The notes under the pieces were generated by a model, which did not search any database, was not told the DNA's origin, and saw only the letters and a list, made by a program, of their open reading frames with translations. Below, piece by piece: positions 6,438-14,702 of a stretch of DNA of 21,911 nt; the first letter of the stretch is position 1; each line of letters begins with the position of its first letter. The DNA comes from Acidimicrobiia bacterium. Its GTDB lineage: Bacteria > Actinomycetota > Acidimicrobiia > Acidimicrobiales > Acidimicrobilacustridaceae. A program made the position numbers and the translations under genes. The stretch spans positions 1 to 21,911 of the forward strand of contig JAEMTX010000010.1 in NCBI GenBank assembly GCA_016462055.1. Reading direction: 5' to 3'.

Positions 6438-7658
6438 ATGCAGCGCCTTCCAAAAATTGTCCGCATCCTTGCGGTGATCTCGTTCACGGTCGTGGTGGTG
6501 CTTTTTGCCGCACTCATTGTGAACTCGTTCCAAAACAGCGGCAAGCCGCTTTCTTCTCTTGCTCCCGAAGGCCCTTCGGCGGAAAGCATTCAGCGGCTCG
6601 TTATCCCCGTGACATCAATTGCGGGAATTGTTTTTGTTCTTGTCATCGGCGCCATTGTCTTCATCACGTGGAAATTCCGCGAGCGTAAGGATTCCGATCC
6701 CGACGAGTTCCCGTCGCAGATTCACGGCAAGACCACTCTAGAAATTGGTTGGACGATTCTTCCCGCACTCATTCTCGCTGGCATCGCTGTCGGCACGGTG
6801 TTGACGATCATCAATCTCAATCGCGAAGAACCCAACTCCATCCAGGTCCAGGTCGCCGGTCAGCAGTGGTGGTGGCAGTACAAGTACGACGTCAATAACG
6901 ACGGTAATTTCGATGGCCCCGAAGACATCACCACCTCAACCGAGATGGTCGTTCCTGCAGGTCGGCCGATACAGGTCACGACCACATCAAACGATGTCAT
7001 CCACTCGTTTTGGATTCCTGGTCTGAACGGCAAGCGAGATGCTGTTCCCGGACTGCGTAACCCGCTCAAACTGCAAGCAGATGAACCCGGAGTCTTCCGC
7101 GGTCAGTGCACCGAGTTCTGCGGCCTTTCGCACGCCAACATGCGCATGCTTGTGCGCGCTGTTTCAACCAGCGACTACGACGGTTGGGTGCGGAATCAGC
7201 TGAAGGATCACGCAGCTGACCCCACCGATCCCGTTGCCGCTGAAGGCAAAAAAGTCTGGCTGGCACTCTGCGCGCAGTGCCACGTCATCAATGGAATTAA
7301 TGACGTGAAGATGAAGGAAACGAAGCCGCCGCTTGTCTCGGGTGTAGCGCCGAATCTCACGCATCTCATGACCCGCGGAACATTCGTTGGATCAATCTTC
7401 AACCTCTATGAACCGGTGAGTTCCGACGGATCGCCATTGCTTATGAGCGATGTTGCCGCTGCCGGCAATCCGGGCGCTGCACTCACGGGCGGCAAGGTCA
7501 ATACTGCAACCGTCAACCGCGTGACGCTGGAAGCTTGGTTGCGCAACGCACCAGCACTCAAGCCGATGTATCCGCAGGGCGGACGCGGCATGCCAAATCT
7601 GAACCTCACTGAAGAGCAAATCGACCAACTGGTCGCATTCCTCGAGACGCTGAACTGA
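6438..7658 (+). CDS. ctaC: Cytochrome c oxidase subunit II with fused cytochrome c domain (caa3 type)
   Basis: A 406-aa membrane-anchored subunit that takes electrons from a fused cytochrome c and passes them through the CuA centre. Hydrophobic segments lie near residues 8-29 (possibly a signal peptide), 57-78 and 103-126. The CuA cupredoxin domain follows, with QQWWWQY (142-148), H189 and the cluster C224-x-E226-x-C228-x3-H232-x2-M235, all intact. A class I cytochrome c domain occupies about 265-406. It has CAQCH (C278, C281, H282) for covalent haem and a likely Met ligand at 385 in RGMPNL. A GGAGAG ribosome site (6429-6434) precedes the ATG. It is first in the operon ctaC-ctaD-ctaE-ctaF. 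Confidence 0.96.
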   Translation: MQRLPKIVRILAVISFTVVVVLFAALIVNSFQNSGKPLSSLAPEGPSAESIQRLVIPVTSIAGIVFVLVIGAIVFITWKFRERKDSDPDEFPSQIHGKTTLEIGWTILPALILAGIAVGTVLTIINLNREEPNSIQVQVAGQQWWWQYKYDVNNDGNFDGPEDITTSTEMVVPAGRPIQVTTTSNDVIHSFWIPGLNGKRDAVPGLRNPLKLQADEPGVFRGQCTEFCGLSHANMRMLVRAVSTSDYDGWVRNQLKDHAADPTDPVAAEGKKVWLALCAQCHVINGINDVKMKETKPPLVSGVAPNLTHLMTRGTFVGSIFNLYEPVSSDGSPLLMSDVAAAGNPGAALTGGKVNTATVNRVTLEAWLRNAPALKPMYPQGGRGMPNLNLTEEQIDQLVAFLETLN

Positions 7659-7700
7659 GTTTTGTGATGAATATCCGCACCGCATTGTTTGGAGTTGGTC

Positions 7701-9716
7701 ATGGCACTAACTGAAGTCCGCCCCCTCGCCCTTCCTTCGGGCGATTCCAACGACGGTTACACGCCCACCGGCGTGTTCACGCGTCCGACGGCCGAGACCG
7801 GGCCGCGCTCATGGGTCACCACTGTCGATCACAAAAAAATCGGCATCATGTACGGCGCCGCAGCAATTTTCTTCTTCATCATTGGTGGCGCTGAGGCCCT
7901 ACTGATTCGTATGCAGTTGTGGGCCCCCAGAGGATCACTGCTCAGTGCCAATCTCTACAACCAGGTCTACACAATGCACGGAACGACGATGGTTTTCCTC
8001 GTCGTCATGCCCATTGGTGCTGCGTTTGCGAACTATCTGATTCCGTTGCAGATCGGCGCGCGCGACGTTGCGTTTCCCCGAATCAACGCATTCAGTTTCT
8101 GGGCGTTTTTGGGCGGTGGCGTTTTCCTTAACTCAAGTTGGTTGCTGGGTGGTGGCGCCGACGGCGGTTGGTTCATGTACGCACCAAACAGCGGCGTGGT
8201 CTTCTCGCCAACCAATGGTGTTGATTTCTGGAACCTTGGTCTCATCATCACCGGTATCGCCTCGCTTACCGGTGCAGTGAACCTCATAGTCACGGTGCTC
8301 AACATGCGAGCCCCGGGCATGACACTTATGCGAATGCCGATCTTCACCTGGATGGCGCTCGTCTCGCAGTTCTTGCTGCTCTTTGCGATCCCGGTTCTTA
8401 CGTCGGCGCAGGTTCTGCTCATGCTTGACCGCTTGTTCGGCGCAAACTTCTTCAACGTTGCGAAGGGCGCCAACCCGCTTTTGTGGGAGCACTTGTTCTG
8501 GATCTTCGGACACCCCGAGGTGTACCTCATGATCCTCCCCGCATTCGGCCTGGTTTCGGAGATCCTTCCGACCTTCGCTCGCAAGCCGATCTTCGGTTAC
8601 CCATTTATCGTGTTCTCCGGTATCGCCATCGGCTTTATGGGATGGGGCGTATGGGCCCACCACATGTTCGTCTCCGGAATCGGACCGATCTCGGTTACCG
8701 CGTTCTCGCTCACCACGATGTTCATCGCGGTGCCTACGGGCGTGAAGATCTTGAACTGGACCGCCACCATGTGGGGCGGCAAATTGAACTTTTCTGCGCC
8801 GATGCTGTTCTCGATCGGTCTTGTCACGATGTTCACCATCGGTGGCCTCTCCGGTGTGATGCACTCGGTTTCCCCGATGGACACGCAGCAGACCGATACC
8901 TACTTCATCGTCGCCCATTTCCATTACGTGCTCTTTGGTGGAGCATTCTTCGGATTCATGGGCGGCTTCTACTTCTATTGGCCGAAAGTGTTTGGCTACA
9001 TGCTCAATGAGAGCATCGGTAAAGCCAACTTCTGGCTGATGCTTCTTGGCTTCAACCTCACCTTCGCCCCGATGCACGTGCTTGGACTTCAGGGCATGAG
9101 CCGCCGTATTTACACCTATGACGCCGGCTACGGGTTCGAATTCTGGAACAAGGTCGCCACTATTGGTGCGTTCACCCTTGCCAGCAGTATCGCCCTGTTT
9201 ATCTTCAACATTTTCTATAGCAAGTCGAAGGCGAAGAATCTTCCGCCGGTCGGTCCCGACCCGTGGGATAGCCGCACAATCGAATGGATGGTCCCGTCTC
9301 CGACGCCGGCCTACAACTTCGATCCAATCCCAACAGTTACTCGTGTCGACGACTTCTGGTATCGCAAGTACGGCGAAACCAAGGACGGCAAGCTCGTGCG
9401 CATCGCCTCGACGGCTGAGGTCGCACAGCAGCGCAACGATGGCAAGGGCGTTCACCTTCCATCACCGTCCTATTGGCCGATCGTTTTGGCCTTCGGCCTT
9501 CCGATCGTGGCCTACGGACTCATCTTCAGCCTTTGGCTCGCACTTATCGGCGGCATCGTTTTTGTGGCTGCTCTTTACGGCTGGATTATGGAACCACCGG
9601 ACGATCCCGACAAGGCTCATGACGATCATGGTCCCGAGGCGCATGCCTCCGATGGTGGCGACGCCGCAGTTTCCGACTCCGCAGACGCAGTGAAAGAGGT
9701 CGAGACCGTTGGCTGA
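7701..9716 (+). CDS. ctaD: Cytochrome c oxidase subunit I, catalytic (caa3/aa3 type)
   Basis: A 671-aa haem-copper oxidase core subunit that reduces oxygen to water and pumps protons. All ligands are present: H93 (TMHGTT) and H408 for haem a, H406 for haem a3 (AHFHY), and H271, H320 and H321 for CuB (GHPEVY, AHH). The cross-linked Tyr is Y275 and the proton-path Glu is E273. After the 12-helix core and the PxxEW tail motif comes an extension (about 590-630) with two more helices (YWPIVLAFGLPIVAYG onward) and a charged His/Asp-rich C-terminus. Such 14-helix forms go with five-helix subunit III in caa3 oxidases. The ATG at 7701 has GGAG at 7691-7694. Its stop overlaps ctaE by 8 nt. Confidence 0.97.
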   Translation: MALTEVRPLALPSGDSNDGYTPTGVFTRPTAETGPRSWVTTVDHKKIGIMYGAAAIFFFIIGGAEALLIRMQLWAPRGSLLSANLYNQVYTMHGTTMVFLVVMPIGAAFANYLIPLQIGARDVAFPRINAFSFWAFLGGGVFLNSSWLLGGGADGGWFMYAPNSGVVFSPTNGVDFWNLGLIITGIASLTGAVNLIVTVLNMRAPGMTLMRMPIFTWMALVSQFLLLFAIPVLTSAQVLLMLDRLFGANFFNVAKGANPLLWEHLFWIFGHPEVYLMILPAFGLVSEILPTFARKPIFGYPFIVFSGIAIGFMGWGVWAHHMFVSGIGPISVTAFSLTTMFIAVPTGVKILNWTATMWGGKLNFSAPMLFSIGLVTMFTIGGLSGVMHSVSPMDTQQTDTYFIVAHFHYVLFGGAFFGFMGGFYFYWPKVFGYMLNESIGKANFWLMLLGFNLTFAPMHVLGLQGMSRRIYTYDAGYGFEFWNKVATIGAFTLASSIALFIFNIFYSKSKAKNLPPVGPDPWDSRTIEWMVPSPTPAYNFDPIPTVTRVDDFWYRKYGETKDGKLVRIASTAEVAQQRNDGKGVHLPSPSYWPIVLAFGLPIVAYGLIFSLWLALIGGIVFVAALYGWIMEPPDDPDKAHDDHGPEAHASDGGDAAVSDSADAVKEVETVG

Positions 9717-10344
9717 GTCGCTGACCTCCCGCCCGACGCTGGCCGCTGCCGACGCGCAACAGGCTCACGCGCACATCGATGCCGATACCAACACCGGAAT
9801 CTCCAATACCAAATTGGGCATGTGGTTGTTCCTGGCATCAGAGTGCTTGCTGTTTGGCGGCTTGATCACCACTTATTTGCTCTACAGGCGTCCGCTTGAA
9901 GGTCCGACTGCGCAAGAGATTTTCGATATTCCGTTTACGTCGACCTCGTCATTTGTCCTTCTGATGTCGTCGCTCACCATGGTGTTGGCTGTTTCGGCCA
10001 TTGAGCGTGGAGAGCATCAGCGCATGCGCGTTTGGCTCGGTGCAACTGCTGTTCTTGGTGCAACATTCATGGCTGGTCAGATCTACGAATTCACGGTGTT
10101 CGTTCGCGAAGGTCTCGGGTTCACCACCAGCCGATTTAGTTCAGCGTTCTACACACTCACTGGCTTCCACGGCATCCACGTCACGGTCGGCATCATCATG
10201 CTCGTCTCGGTCGTGCTGCTGTCGCTGCGAGGCAAGATTCCGGAACACAAGGCTGAGACCGTCGAAATCGTCGGTCTGTACTGGCACTTCGTTGATGTCG
10301 TTTGGGTCGTCATCTTCGCCGTCGTGTACCTCATCCCAACCTGA
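9709..10344 (+). CDS. ctaE: Cytochrome c oxidase subunit III
   Basis: A 211-aa, five-TM subunit III. Family signatures are KLGMWLFLASECLLFGGL with the conserved Glu, TLTGFHGIHVTVG with the HGxH motif, and GLYWHFVDVVWVVIF near the end. The start is a TTG at 9709 inside the end of ctaD (8-nt overlap). AAGAGG at 9694-9699 is well placed and no ATG or GTG precedes the conserved region. Subunit III stabilises the subunit I proton path. The missing two N-terminal helices, relative to seven-helix forms, match the extra pair on CtaD. Confidence 0.95.
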   Translation: MAESLTSRPTLAAADAQQAHAHIDADTNTGISNTKLGMWLFLASECLLFGGLITTYLLYRRPLEGPTAQEIFDIPFTSTSSFVLLMSSLTMVLAVSAIERGEHQRMRVWLGATAVLGATFMAGQIYEFTVFVREGLGFTTSRFSSAFYTLTGFHGIHVTVGIIMLVSVVLLSLRGKIPEHKAETVEIVGLYWHFVDVVWVVIFAVVYLIPT

Positions 10345-10358
10345 TCGAGGACCATCAC

Positions 10359-10700
10359 ATGACCGTTACTTCACATGACAACGTGCCCACCACCGTTCTC
10401 GATGGTGCCGTAAAGGATTACTCGCGCGACAAGGTTTACGTCTTGACCGCGATCTTCCTCGCCGTTCTCACGATCATCGAAGTCTTCACTTATGCCGCTC
10501 CGGATTTTCCGATTTGGGCCGATGAGCTGCTTATCCCGGTGCTTATGATCCTGATGGCTGTGAAGTTCTTCACGATCCTGTACATCTTCATGCATCTGAA
10601 GTTCGACAAGCCGATCCTGACTCGCATCTTTTATTCGGGCTTGGTTCTTGCGGTGCTTGTGTACATCGCGATGTTGACGACCTTCCGTATTTGGTTCTAG
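10359..10700 (+). CDS. ctaF: Cytochrome c oxidase subunit IV, prokaryotic COX4 type
   Basis: A 113-aa, three-TM small subunit of the COX4_pro type found in caa3 and quinol oxidases. The conserved FFTILYIFMHLKFDKP stretch lies at about 67-85. Helices lie near residues 27-46, 56-77 and 92-110. The ATG at 10359 is 14 nt after the ctaE stop with GAGG in between; an upstream reading from 10302 would overlap ctaE. It is last in the oxidase structural operon. This is a different family from the usual actinobacterial aa3 subunit IV, agreeing with the caa3 assignment. Confidence 0.92.
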   Translation: MTVTSHDNVPTTVLDGAVKDYSRDKVYVLTAIFLAVLTIIEVFTYAAPDFPIWADELLIPVLMILMAVKFFTILYIFMHLKFDKPILTRIFYSGLVLAVLVYIAMLTTFRIWF

Positions 10701-10725
10701 TAGCACCGCTAGAGCGAAAGCTGTC

Positions 10726-10739
10726 CCTGACTGGTCAGG
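10726..10739. repeat. Short perfect inverted repeat before ctaG
   Basis: CCTGAC-TG-GTCAGG is a 6-bp dyad with a 2-nt centre in the 66-nt gap between ctaF and ctaG. The tiny centre makes an RNA hairpin poor; a protein-binding site is more plausible. It overlaps the region where a -35 element for ctaG would lie (TGGTCA, 10732-10737). Confidence 0.35.
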
Positions 10740-10753
10740 TGCACTCACACGCA

Positions 10754-10759
10754 TAAGAC
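10754..10759 (+). promoter_or_regulatory. Candidate -10 box for ctaG
   Basis: TAAGAC lies seven bases before the ctaG ATG, with a -35-like TGGTCA 16 nt upstream. It lacks the final T of TANNNT, so it is a weaker match than the other leaderless sites in this window. ctaG may instead be read through from the oxidase operon. Confidence 0.3.
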
Positions 10760-10766
10760 TGAGAAC

Positions 10767-11666
10767 ATGTTCTCAGAGATGCCCTCGTTCACTCCCCATT
10801 GGGAAGTCTGGGGATTGGTACTGGCCGTAGTTGCGGGCGGTCTCTTTGTTGCGAAAGTGATTGGTCCGAAAGTTGTCGAACCAGGCACTCAGGTTGTGTC
10901 GACACGTCAGGCCGTTTCATTTTGGTTGGCCGTAGCGTTTCTGACTGCGGCTTCGGTGTGGCCGCTGCATGACATCGCCGAACAACGACTTTATTCAGGG
11001 CACATGTTTCAGCACCTTGTGCTGACGATGATTGTCCCGCCACTCTTTCTTCTCTCGTGTCCGACATGGTTGGCCGAACTCTTCGTGGCGTCAGGTGGAC
11101 GGTTATGGCGAGTTGTTCGAGTACTTGCAACTCCGATTTTGGCGTTCGCGTTGTTCAACTCGTTCAACATGCTCAGCCATATGCCGCAGTTCGTGAATAC
11201 CTCGACATCGAACGGGCCGTTTCATTTCACCGCACACGTTCTTTTCGTGGTCACCGCGCTCATCATGTGGCTACCGGTATGCGGGCCTTGGCCTGAACTG
11301 CGGCTTTCGATACCAGGCCAGATGGTGTATCTGTTTGCCCAATCAATTCTTCCAACGCTTCCGGCGGCGTGGCTGTGGCTCTCTCATTCGGTGGTATACG
11401 ACGCGTACGACCAACCCATTCGATTGTGGGGGATCTCGGCGAAGAGCGATCAAGAGATTGCTGGCCTCATTATGAAAGTGATTGAAGCGGCATACCTTTG
11501 GGGAATTATCGGTGTGCTGTTCTTTCGTTGGGCGGCACGTCACCACAATGCCGATCAAGAGGGCCTCTATCTCACCGAACGTGAGATTCTCGAATGGGAA
11601 GCAGGCGAGCGGGGAGGCCTCGATAGTTCGCCGGTCGATGCACCGCGCACCGCGTCACCGTCGTAG
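10767..11666 (+). CDS. ctaG: Cytochrome c oxidase assembly factor, caa3 CtaG family
   Basis: A 299-aa polytopic membrane protein of the caa3_CtaG family, needed for making active caa3 oxidase in Bacillus and thought to act in copper delivery. About seven helices are seen. Conserved histidine- and tryptophan-rich stretches are SVWPLHDIAEQRLYSGHMFQH (first 20 residues typical), NMLSHMPQF, FHFTAHVLF, and SHSVVYDAYDQ near the end. A charged, Ser/Pro-rich tail follows the last helix. The start may be ATG 10767 or ATG 10779; neither has a strong ribosome site. It directly follows ctaF, matching its role. Its TAG stop abuts the stop of the converging ABC permease gene with no base between. Confidence 0.9.
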   Translation: MFSEMPSFTPHWEVWGLVLAVVAGGLFVAKVIGPKVVEPGTQVVSTRQAVSFWLAVAFLTAASVWPLHDIAEQRLYSGHMFQHLVLTMIVPPLFLLSCPTWLAELFVASGGRLWRVVRVLATPILAFALFNSFNMLSHMPQFVNTSTSNGPFHFTAHVLFVVTALIMWLPVCGPWPELRLSIPGQMVYLFAQSILPTLPAAWLWLSHSVVYDAYDQPIRLWGISAKSDQEIAGLIMKVIEAAYLWGIIGVLFFRWAARHHNADQEGLYLTEREILEWEAGERGGLDSSPVDAPRTASPS

Positions 11667-12395
11667 TTATTCCCAGCGGAAGAACTTCACAGCCGCCAGT
11701 GGAGCGAGTGCGGCCCAAATGGCCAGCACAATCCATGCCGAGCCGGCAGAATCAGCACCGCTGCGCAGGCAAGACTGCAGCACTTGGCTGAGTGCCCCCG
11801 ATGGCAGCACCTTGCCGATGGTGCCCAGGAAACCTGGCATCTCACTGAACGGAATGATCATTCCGCCGAGCAGAAGCAGTAACAGATAAAGGCCATTGGC
11901 TAATGCCAGCGTGACGGTTCCGCGCAACGTGCCTGCCATGAGCAAGCCAATGCCACCGAAAGCGAATACGCCGAGCACGACAGCAGGAATCGCCAGCCAT
12001 GGAGTGCCGCCGGGATTCCAGCCGAGAGCCAATGCGGCAACAACGATGAGTGCGATCTGCACGACGAGAAGAATTTTCACCATGCCGATTTTGGCGAGTA
12101 CCCATCGACCACGGCCTAATGGTGTGGCACCGAGGCGTTTGAGCACTTTGTAATGACGCTCGAACCCGGTGCCAATGGCGAGTGCGACCATTGCGTTGGA
12201 CATGACGGCCAAAGCGATGATGCCGGGGGCAAGAAAGTCAACCCGCTTGTCGACGCCGGTAGGGATCGGCAGCACTTTGACTGCTGAGAAGAACACGAGC
12301 AGCAAAAGCGGAATGGCGATGTTGACGAGCAATTGTTCGCCATTGCGAAGGCTGAGCATTAGTTCCGAACGCGTCTGAGCCAGAAGTGCTTTCAT
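11667..12395 (-). CDS. ABC-2 type transporter permease
   Basis: A 242-aa, six-TM permease of the ABC-2 (DrrB-like) exporter family, partner of the ATPase upstream. It has the amphipathic N-terminal helix (QTRSELMLSLRNGEQLLVN), a first helix at about 27-45, and the coupling segment FERHYKVLKRLGATPL (about 79-94). The later helices include GLYLLLLLLGGMIIPFSEMPGFL, a conserved ABC-2 stretch. The ATG at 12395 overlaps the ATPase stop by 4 nt and has GGAGG upstream. The substrate is unknown. In mycobacteria a similar pair lies beside the CtaA-like gene (Rv1456c-Rv1458c, from memory), so a link to haem A or oxidase biogenesis is possible. Confidence 0.88.
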   Translation of the reverse strand: MKALLAQTRSELMLSLRNGEQLLVNIAIPLLLLVFFSAVKVLPIPTGVDKRVDFLAPGIIALAVMSNAMVALAIGTGFERHYKVLKRLGATPLGRGRWVLAKIGMVKILLVVQIALIVVAALALGWNPGGTPWLAIPAVVLGVFAFGGIGLLMAGTLRGTVTLALANGLYLLLLLLGGMIIPFSEMPGFLGTIGKVLPSGALSQVLQSCLRSGADSAGSAWIVLAIWAALAPLAAVKFFRWE

Positions 12396-13363
12396 CGACG
12401 AGACCTCCGTCGACGAGAAGGTGTGGGTTCTGGCGTTTTCGCGTCTGCATCGGCAGTCAGTCGCAAGAACACGTCTTCGAGACGCTGCCGACCGGCGCGT
12501 AGATCGGCAAGCGGAAGATCCATCTCGGCTAACCACGCCGTGATCGCCGCAACCATCGAAGGAGTGGCGGCAGAAGCGACGACGTATTCGCCCGGCGATG
12601 CTTCGGTGACGACGGCGCCGATGCGCGCACCGAGAGATGACACGTCAAGGCCCGAAGGCGCACCGAAGCGAACATCGTCGCCTTGCGAAGCACGCATGAG
12701 TTCAGTGGGAGTGCCATCGGCGAGCACAACACCGTGATCGATGATGACGACGTGGTCGGCGAGTTTCTCGGCCTCTTCAAGATCGTGGGTGGTGAGCAGT
12801 ACGGCTACACCGCGACCACGAAGATCGGCAATGACTCGGCGGATGAGTTGCCGGCCGGCGGGGTCGATGCCGGCAGTGGGTTCATCGAGGAACGCGACAT
12901 CGGGGCGACCGACGAGCGCGAGAGCGAGTGAGAGGCGTTGTTGTTCGCCACCTGACATTGAGCGCCAGGTTGAGGATCGGTGATCGGCCAAACCCACAAG
13001 TTCAAGGAGTTCATCGGGGTCGACGGGGTCGACGTAGTACGACGCGAATAGGCGCAACGCTTCGCCCGGACGCATGCCGGTGGCCACGCCGCCAGACTGC
13101 AGCATTACGCCGATGCGGGCCACGAGTTGGCGGTGATCGGCGACGGGATCGAGGCCAAGAACTCGTACCGAACCGGCAGTGGGCCGGCGGTAACCCTCGA
13201 GGGTCTCGACCGTCGAGGTCTTTCCCGCTCCGTTGGGGCCGAGCAGAGCAGTGATCTTCCCGGGCATGGCGGTAAACGACAGGCCGTTGACGGCGATTCG
13301 ATCGCCGTAGCGAATGGTGAGGTTGTTGACCTCGATCGCAGGCGGGGACTCAGGAGAAACCAC
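12392..13363 (-). CDS. ABC-2 transporter ATP-binding protein
   Basis: A 323-aa cytosolic ATPase driving the permease. Walker A is LGPNGAGKTS, the signature is MSGGEQQR, Walker B is VAFLDEPTAGID, and the H-loop is LLTTHD, in the normal order. A C-terminal extension of about 110 residues (DrrA/CcmA-type) ends in an Arg-rich tail. The GTG at 13363 is chosen because TAGCGT lies 6 nt upstream with no ribosome site, the leaderless pattern. The gene is divergent from serS with 39 nt between the start codons. Confidence 0.9.
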   Translation of the reverse strand: MVSPESPPAIEVNNLTIRYGDRIAVNGLSFTAMPGKITALLGPNGAGKTSTVETLEGYRRPTAGSVRVLGLDPVADHRQLVARIGVMLQSGGVATGMRPGEALRLFASYYVDPVDPDELLELVGLADHRSSTWRSMSGGEQQRLSLALALVGRPDVAFLDEPTAGIDPAGRQLIRRVIADLRGRGVAVLLTTHDLEEAEKLADHVVIIDHGVVLADGTPTELMRASQGDDVRFGAPSGLDVSSLGARIGAVVTEASPGEYVVASAATPSMVAAITAWLAEMDLPLADLRAGRQRLEDVFLRLTADADAKTPEPTPSRRRRSRR

Positions 13364-13369
13364 GATCCG

Positions 13370-13394
13370 ACGCTACCGGGCCGACGACTACGGT
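13370..13394. promoter_or_regulatory. Back-to-back leaderless promoters of the ABC operon and serS
   Basis: Minus-strand TAGCGT (13375 to 13370) lies 6 nt before the ABC ATPase GTG. Plus-strand TACGGT (13389-13394) lies 8 nt before the serS GTG. Only 39 nt separate the two start codons, so each -10 box falls in the other's -35 region and the two polymerases should compete. Confidence 0.5.
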
Positions 13395-13402
13395 TCAGAA
13401 CC

Positions 13403-14695
13403 GTGATCGACGTTCGCCGAATCCGTTCTGACTACGAGGCCGTGCGAGCTTCGCTGGCTCGCCGTGGCGACGAAGGAGCATTGCGCGACCTCGCCAAGGT
13501 GGCTGAACTCGACGAGAAGAGCCGCCAGATCTCTGTTGAGCGTGATGATTTGCGGGCAAAGGTCAATGGTCTGTCCAAAGAGGTGGGCCAACTGCGGCGC
13601 GATGGCGATGCTGGCGGCGCCGAGGCGTTGCAGGAACAGAGCCGTGAACTCGGCGATAGCGAGCGTGAAGTTGCCGCCGCCGCCGATGTGGTCGCCGGGC
13701 AGATCCGCGACCTCCTTTTGCACATCCCGAATCTTCCCTCGCCCGATTGTCCTGATGGCGCGAGCGAGGCCGACAACGTCGAAGTGAAACGCGTCGGTGT
13801 TGGCGATGATCCGGCTGCGTGGGCGGAGCATCAGCGCGTTCCGCACTGGGATATCGGCACAGAACTGGGCATTCTCGATTTGGAACGAGCCGTGAAGATG
13901 TCGGGTGCAATGTTCACGATGTTCCGCGGTCAGGGCGCCACGTTGTCTCGTGCGTTGTGTCAGGTTGCGCTCGATCGCAATGCCGACGCGTTCGAAGAGG
14001 TTCGCCCGCCCACCGTGGTGCTGACCGAAACAATGATCAGTACTGGACATCTTCCCAAGTTCATCGACGATGCCTATCACCTTGAACGCGACGATCTGTG
14101 GGCCATCCCCACCGCCGAAGTTCCGCTTACGTCGTTAGCTCGCGATGAAATTCTGCGCGCTGCCGACCTGCCGGTGCGCCTTATGGCACAAACCGCATGT
14201 TTTCGTCGTGAAGCTGGTTCGGCTGGTCGAGACACTCGTGGCTTGTTGCGCGTTCATGAGTTCGACAAGGTCGAAATCCTCGCTTACTCCACGCCCGAAC
14301 AAGCACCTGCACTCCACGAAGAACTTCTGGCTCGCGCGGAAGGGCTCATTGGTGCACTCGGACTGACCTATCGAGTACTCGATCTGTGCACCGGCGATAT
14401 CGGAAACTCTTCGGCACGCACGTTCGACATCGAGGTCTATGCGCCGGGTGTCGATCAGTGGCTTGAGGTTTCCTCGGTGTCGTGGTTCACCGACTATCAA
14501 GCTCGTCGCGCCAACATTCGTTACAAGGTCGAGGGCGCGAAGGGCAACGAAATTGCCCACACGTTGAACGGTTCTGCGCTTGCCGTGCCGCGTGTTTGGG
14601 CCGCGGTTGTGGAAACGCATCGCCAGTCCGACGGCACCGTGCGCATTCCTGAGATTTTGCAGCCGTACATGCGCGGCGCAACCTCAATCGGCTGA
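13403..14695 (+). CDS. serS: Seryl-tRNA synthetase
   Basis: A 430-aa class II synthetase that charges tRNA-Ser. The N-terminal coiled-coil arm that contacts the long variable arm of tRNA-Ser spans about residues 1-110 (VIDVRRIR, then heptad-rich sequence). The catalytic core has TAEVPLTSL, motif 2 at FRREAGSAGRDTRGLLRVHEF (typical first 20 residues) and motif 3 ending NGSALAVPRVWAAVVE. The usual EISSCSN stretch reads EVSSVSW here. The start is GTG 13403; a longer frame runs antisense into the ABC gene. Length is normal. The fluoride-channel genes follow after 7 nt. Confidence 0.96.
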   Translation: MIDVRRIRSDYEAVRASLARRGDEGALRDLAKVAELDEKSRQISVERDDLRAKVNGLSKEVGQLRRDGDAGGAEALQEQSRELGDSEREVAAAADVVAGQIRDLLLHIPNLPSPDCPDGASEADNVEVKRVGVGDDPAAWAEHQRVPHWDIGTELGILDLERAVKMSGAMFTMFRGQGATLSRALCQVALDRNADAFEEVRPPTVVLTETMISTGHLPKFIDDAYHLERDDLWAIPTAEVPLTSLARDEILRAADLPVRLMAQTACFRREAGSAGRDTRGLLRVHEFDKVEILAYSTPEQAPALHEELLARAEGLIGALGLTYRVLDLCTGDIGNSSARTFDIEVYAPGVDQWLEVSSVSWFTDYQARRANIRYKVEGAKGNEIAHTLNGSALAVPRVWAAVVETHRQSDGTVRIPEILQPYMRGATSIG

Positions 14696-14702
14696 TTCGT
14701 AC

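Noticed and set aside
13127..13402. Longer N-terminus of SerRS.
   Set aside because: The extension is antisense to the ABC ATPase gene and the SerRS fold begins at VIDVRRIR.
14696..14702. Fluoride riboswitch before crcB.
   Set aside because: Only 7 nt lie between serS and crcB, and no crcB-type pseudoknot was recognised in the end of serS.
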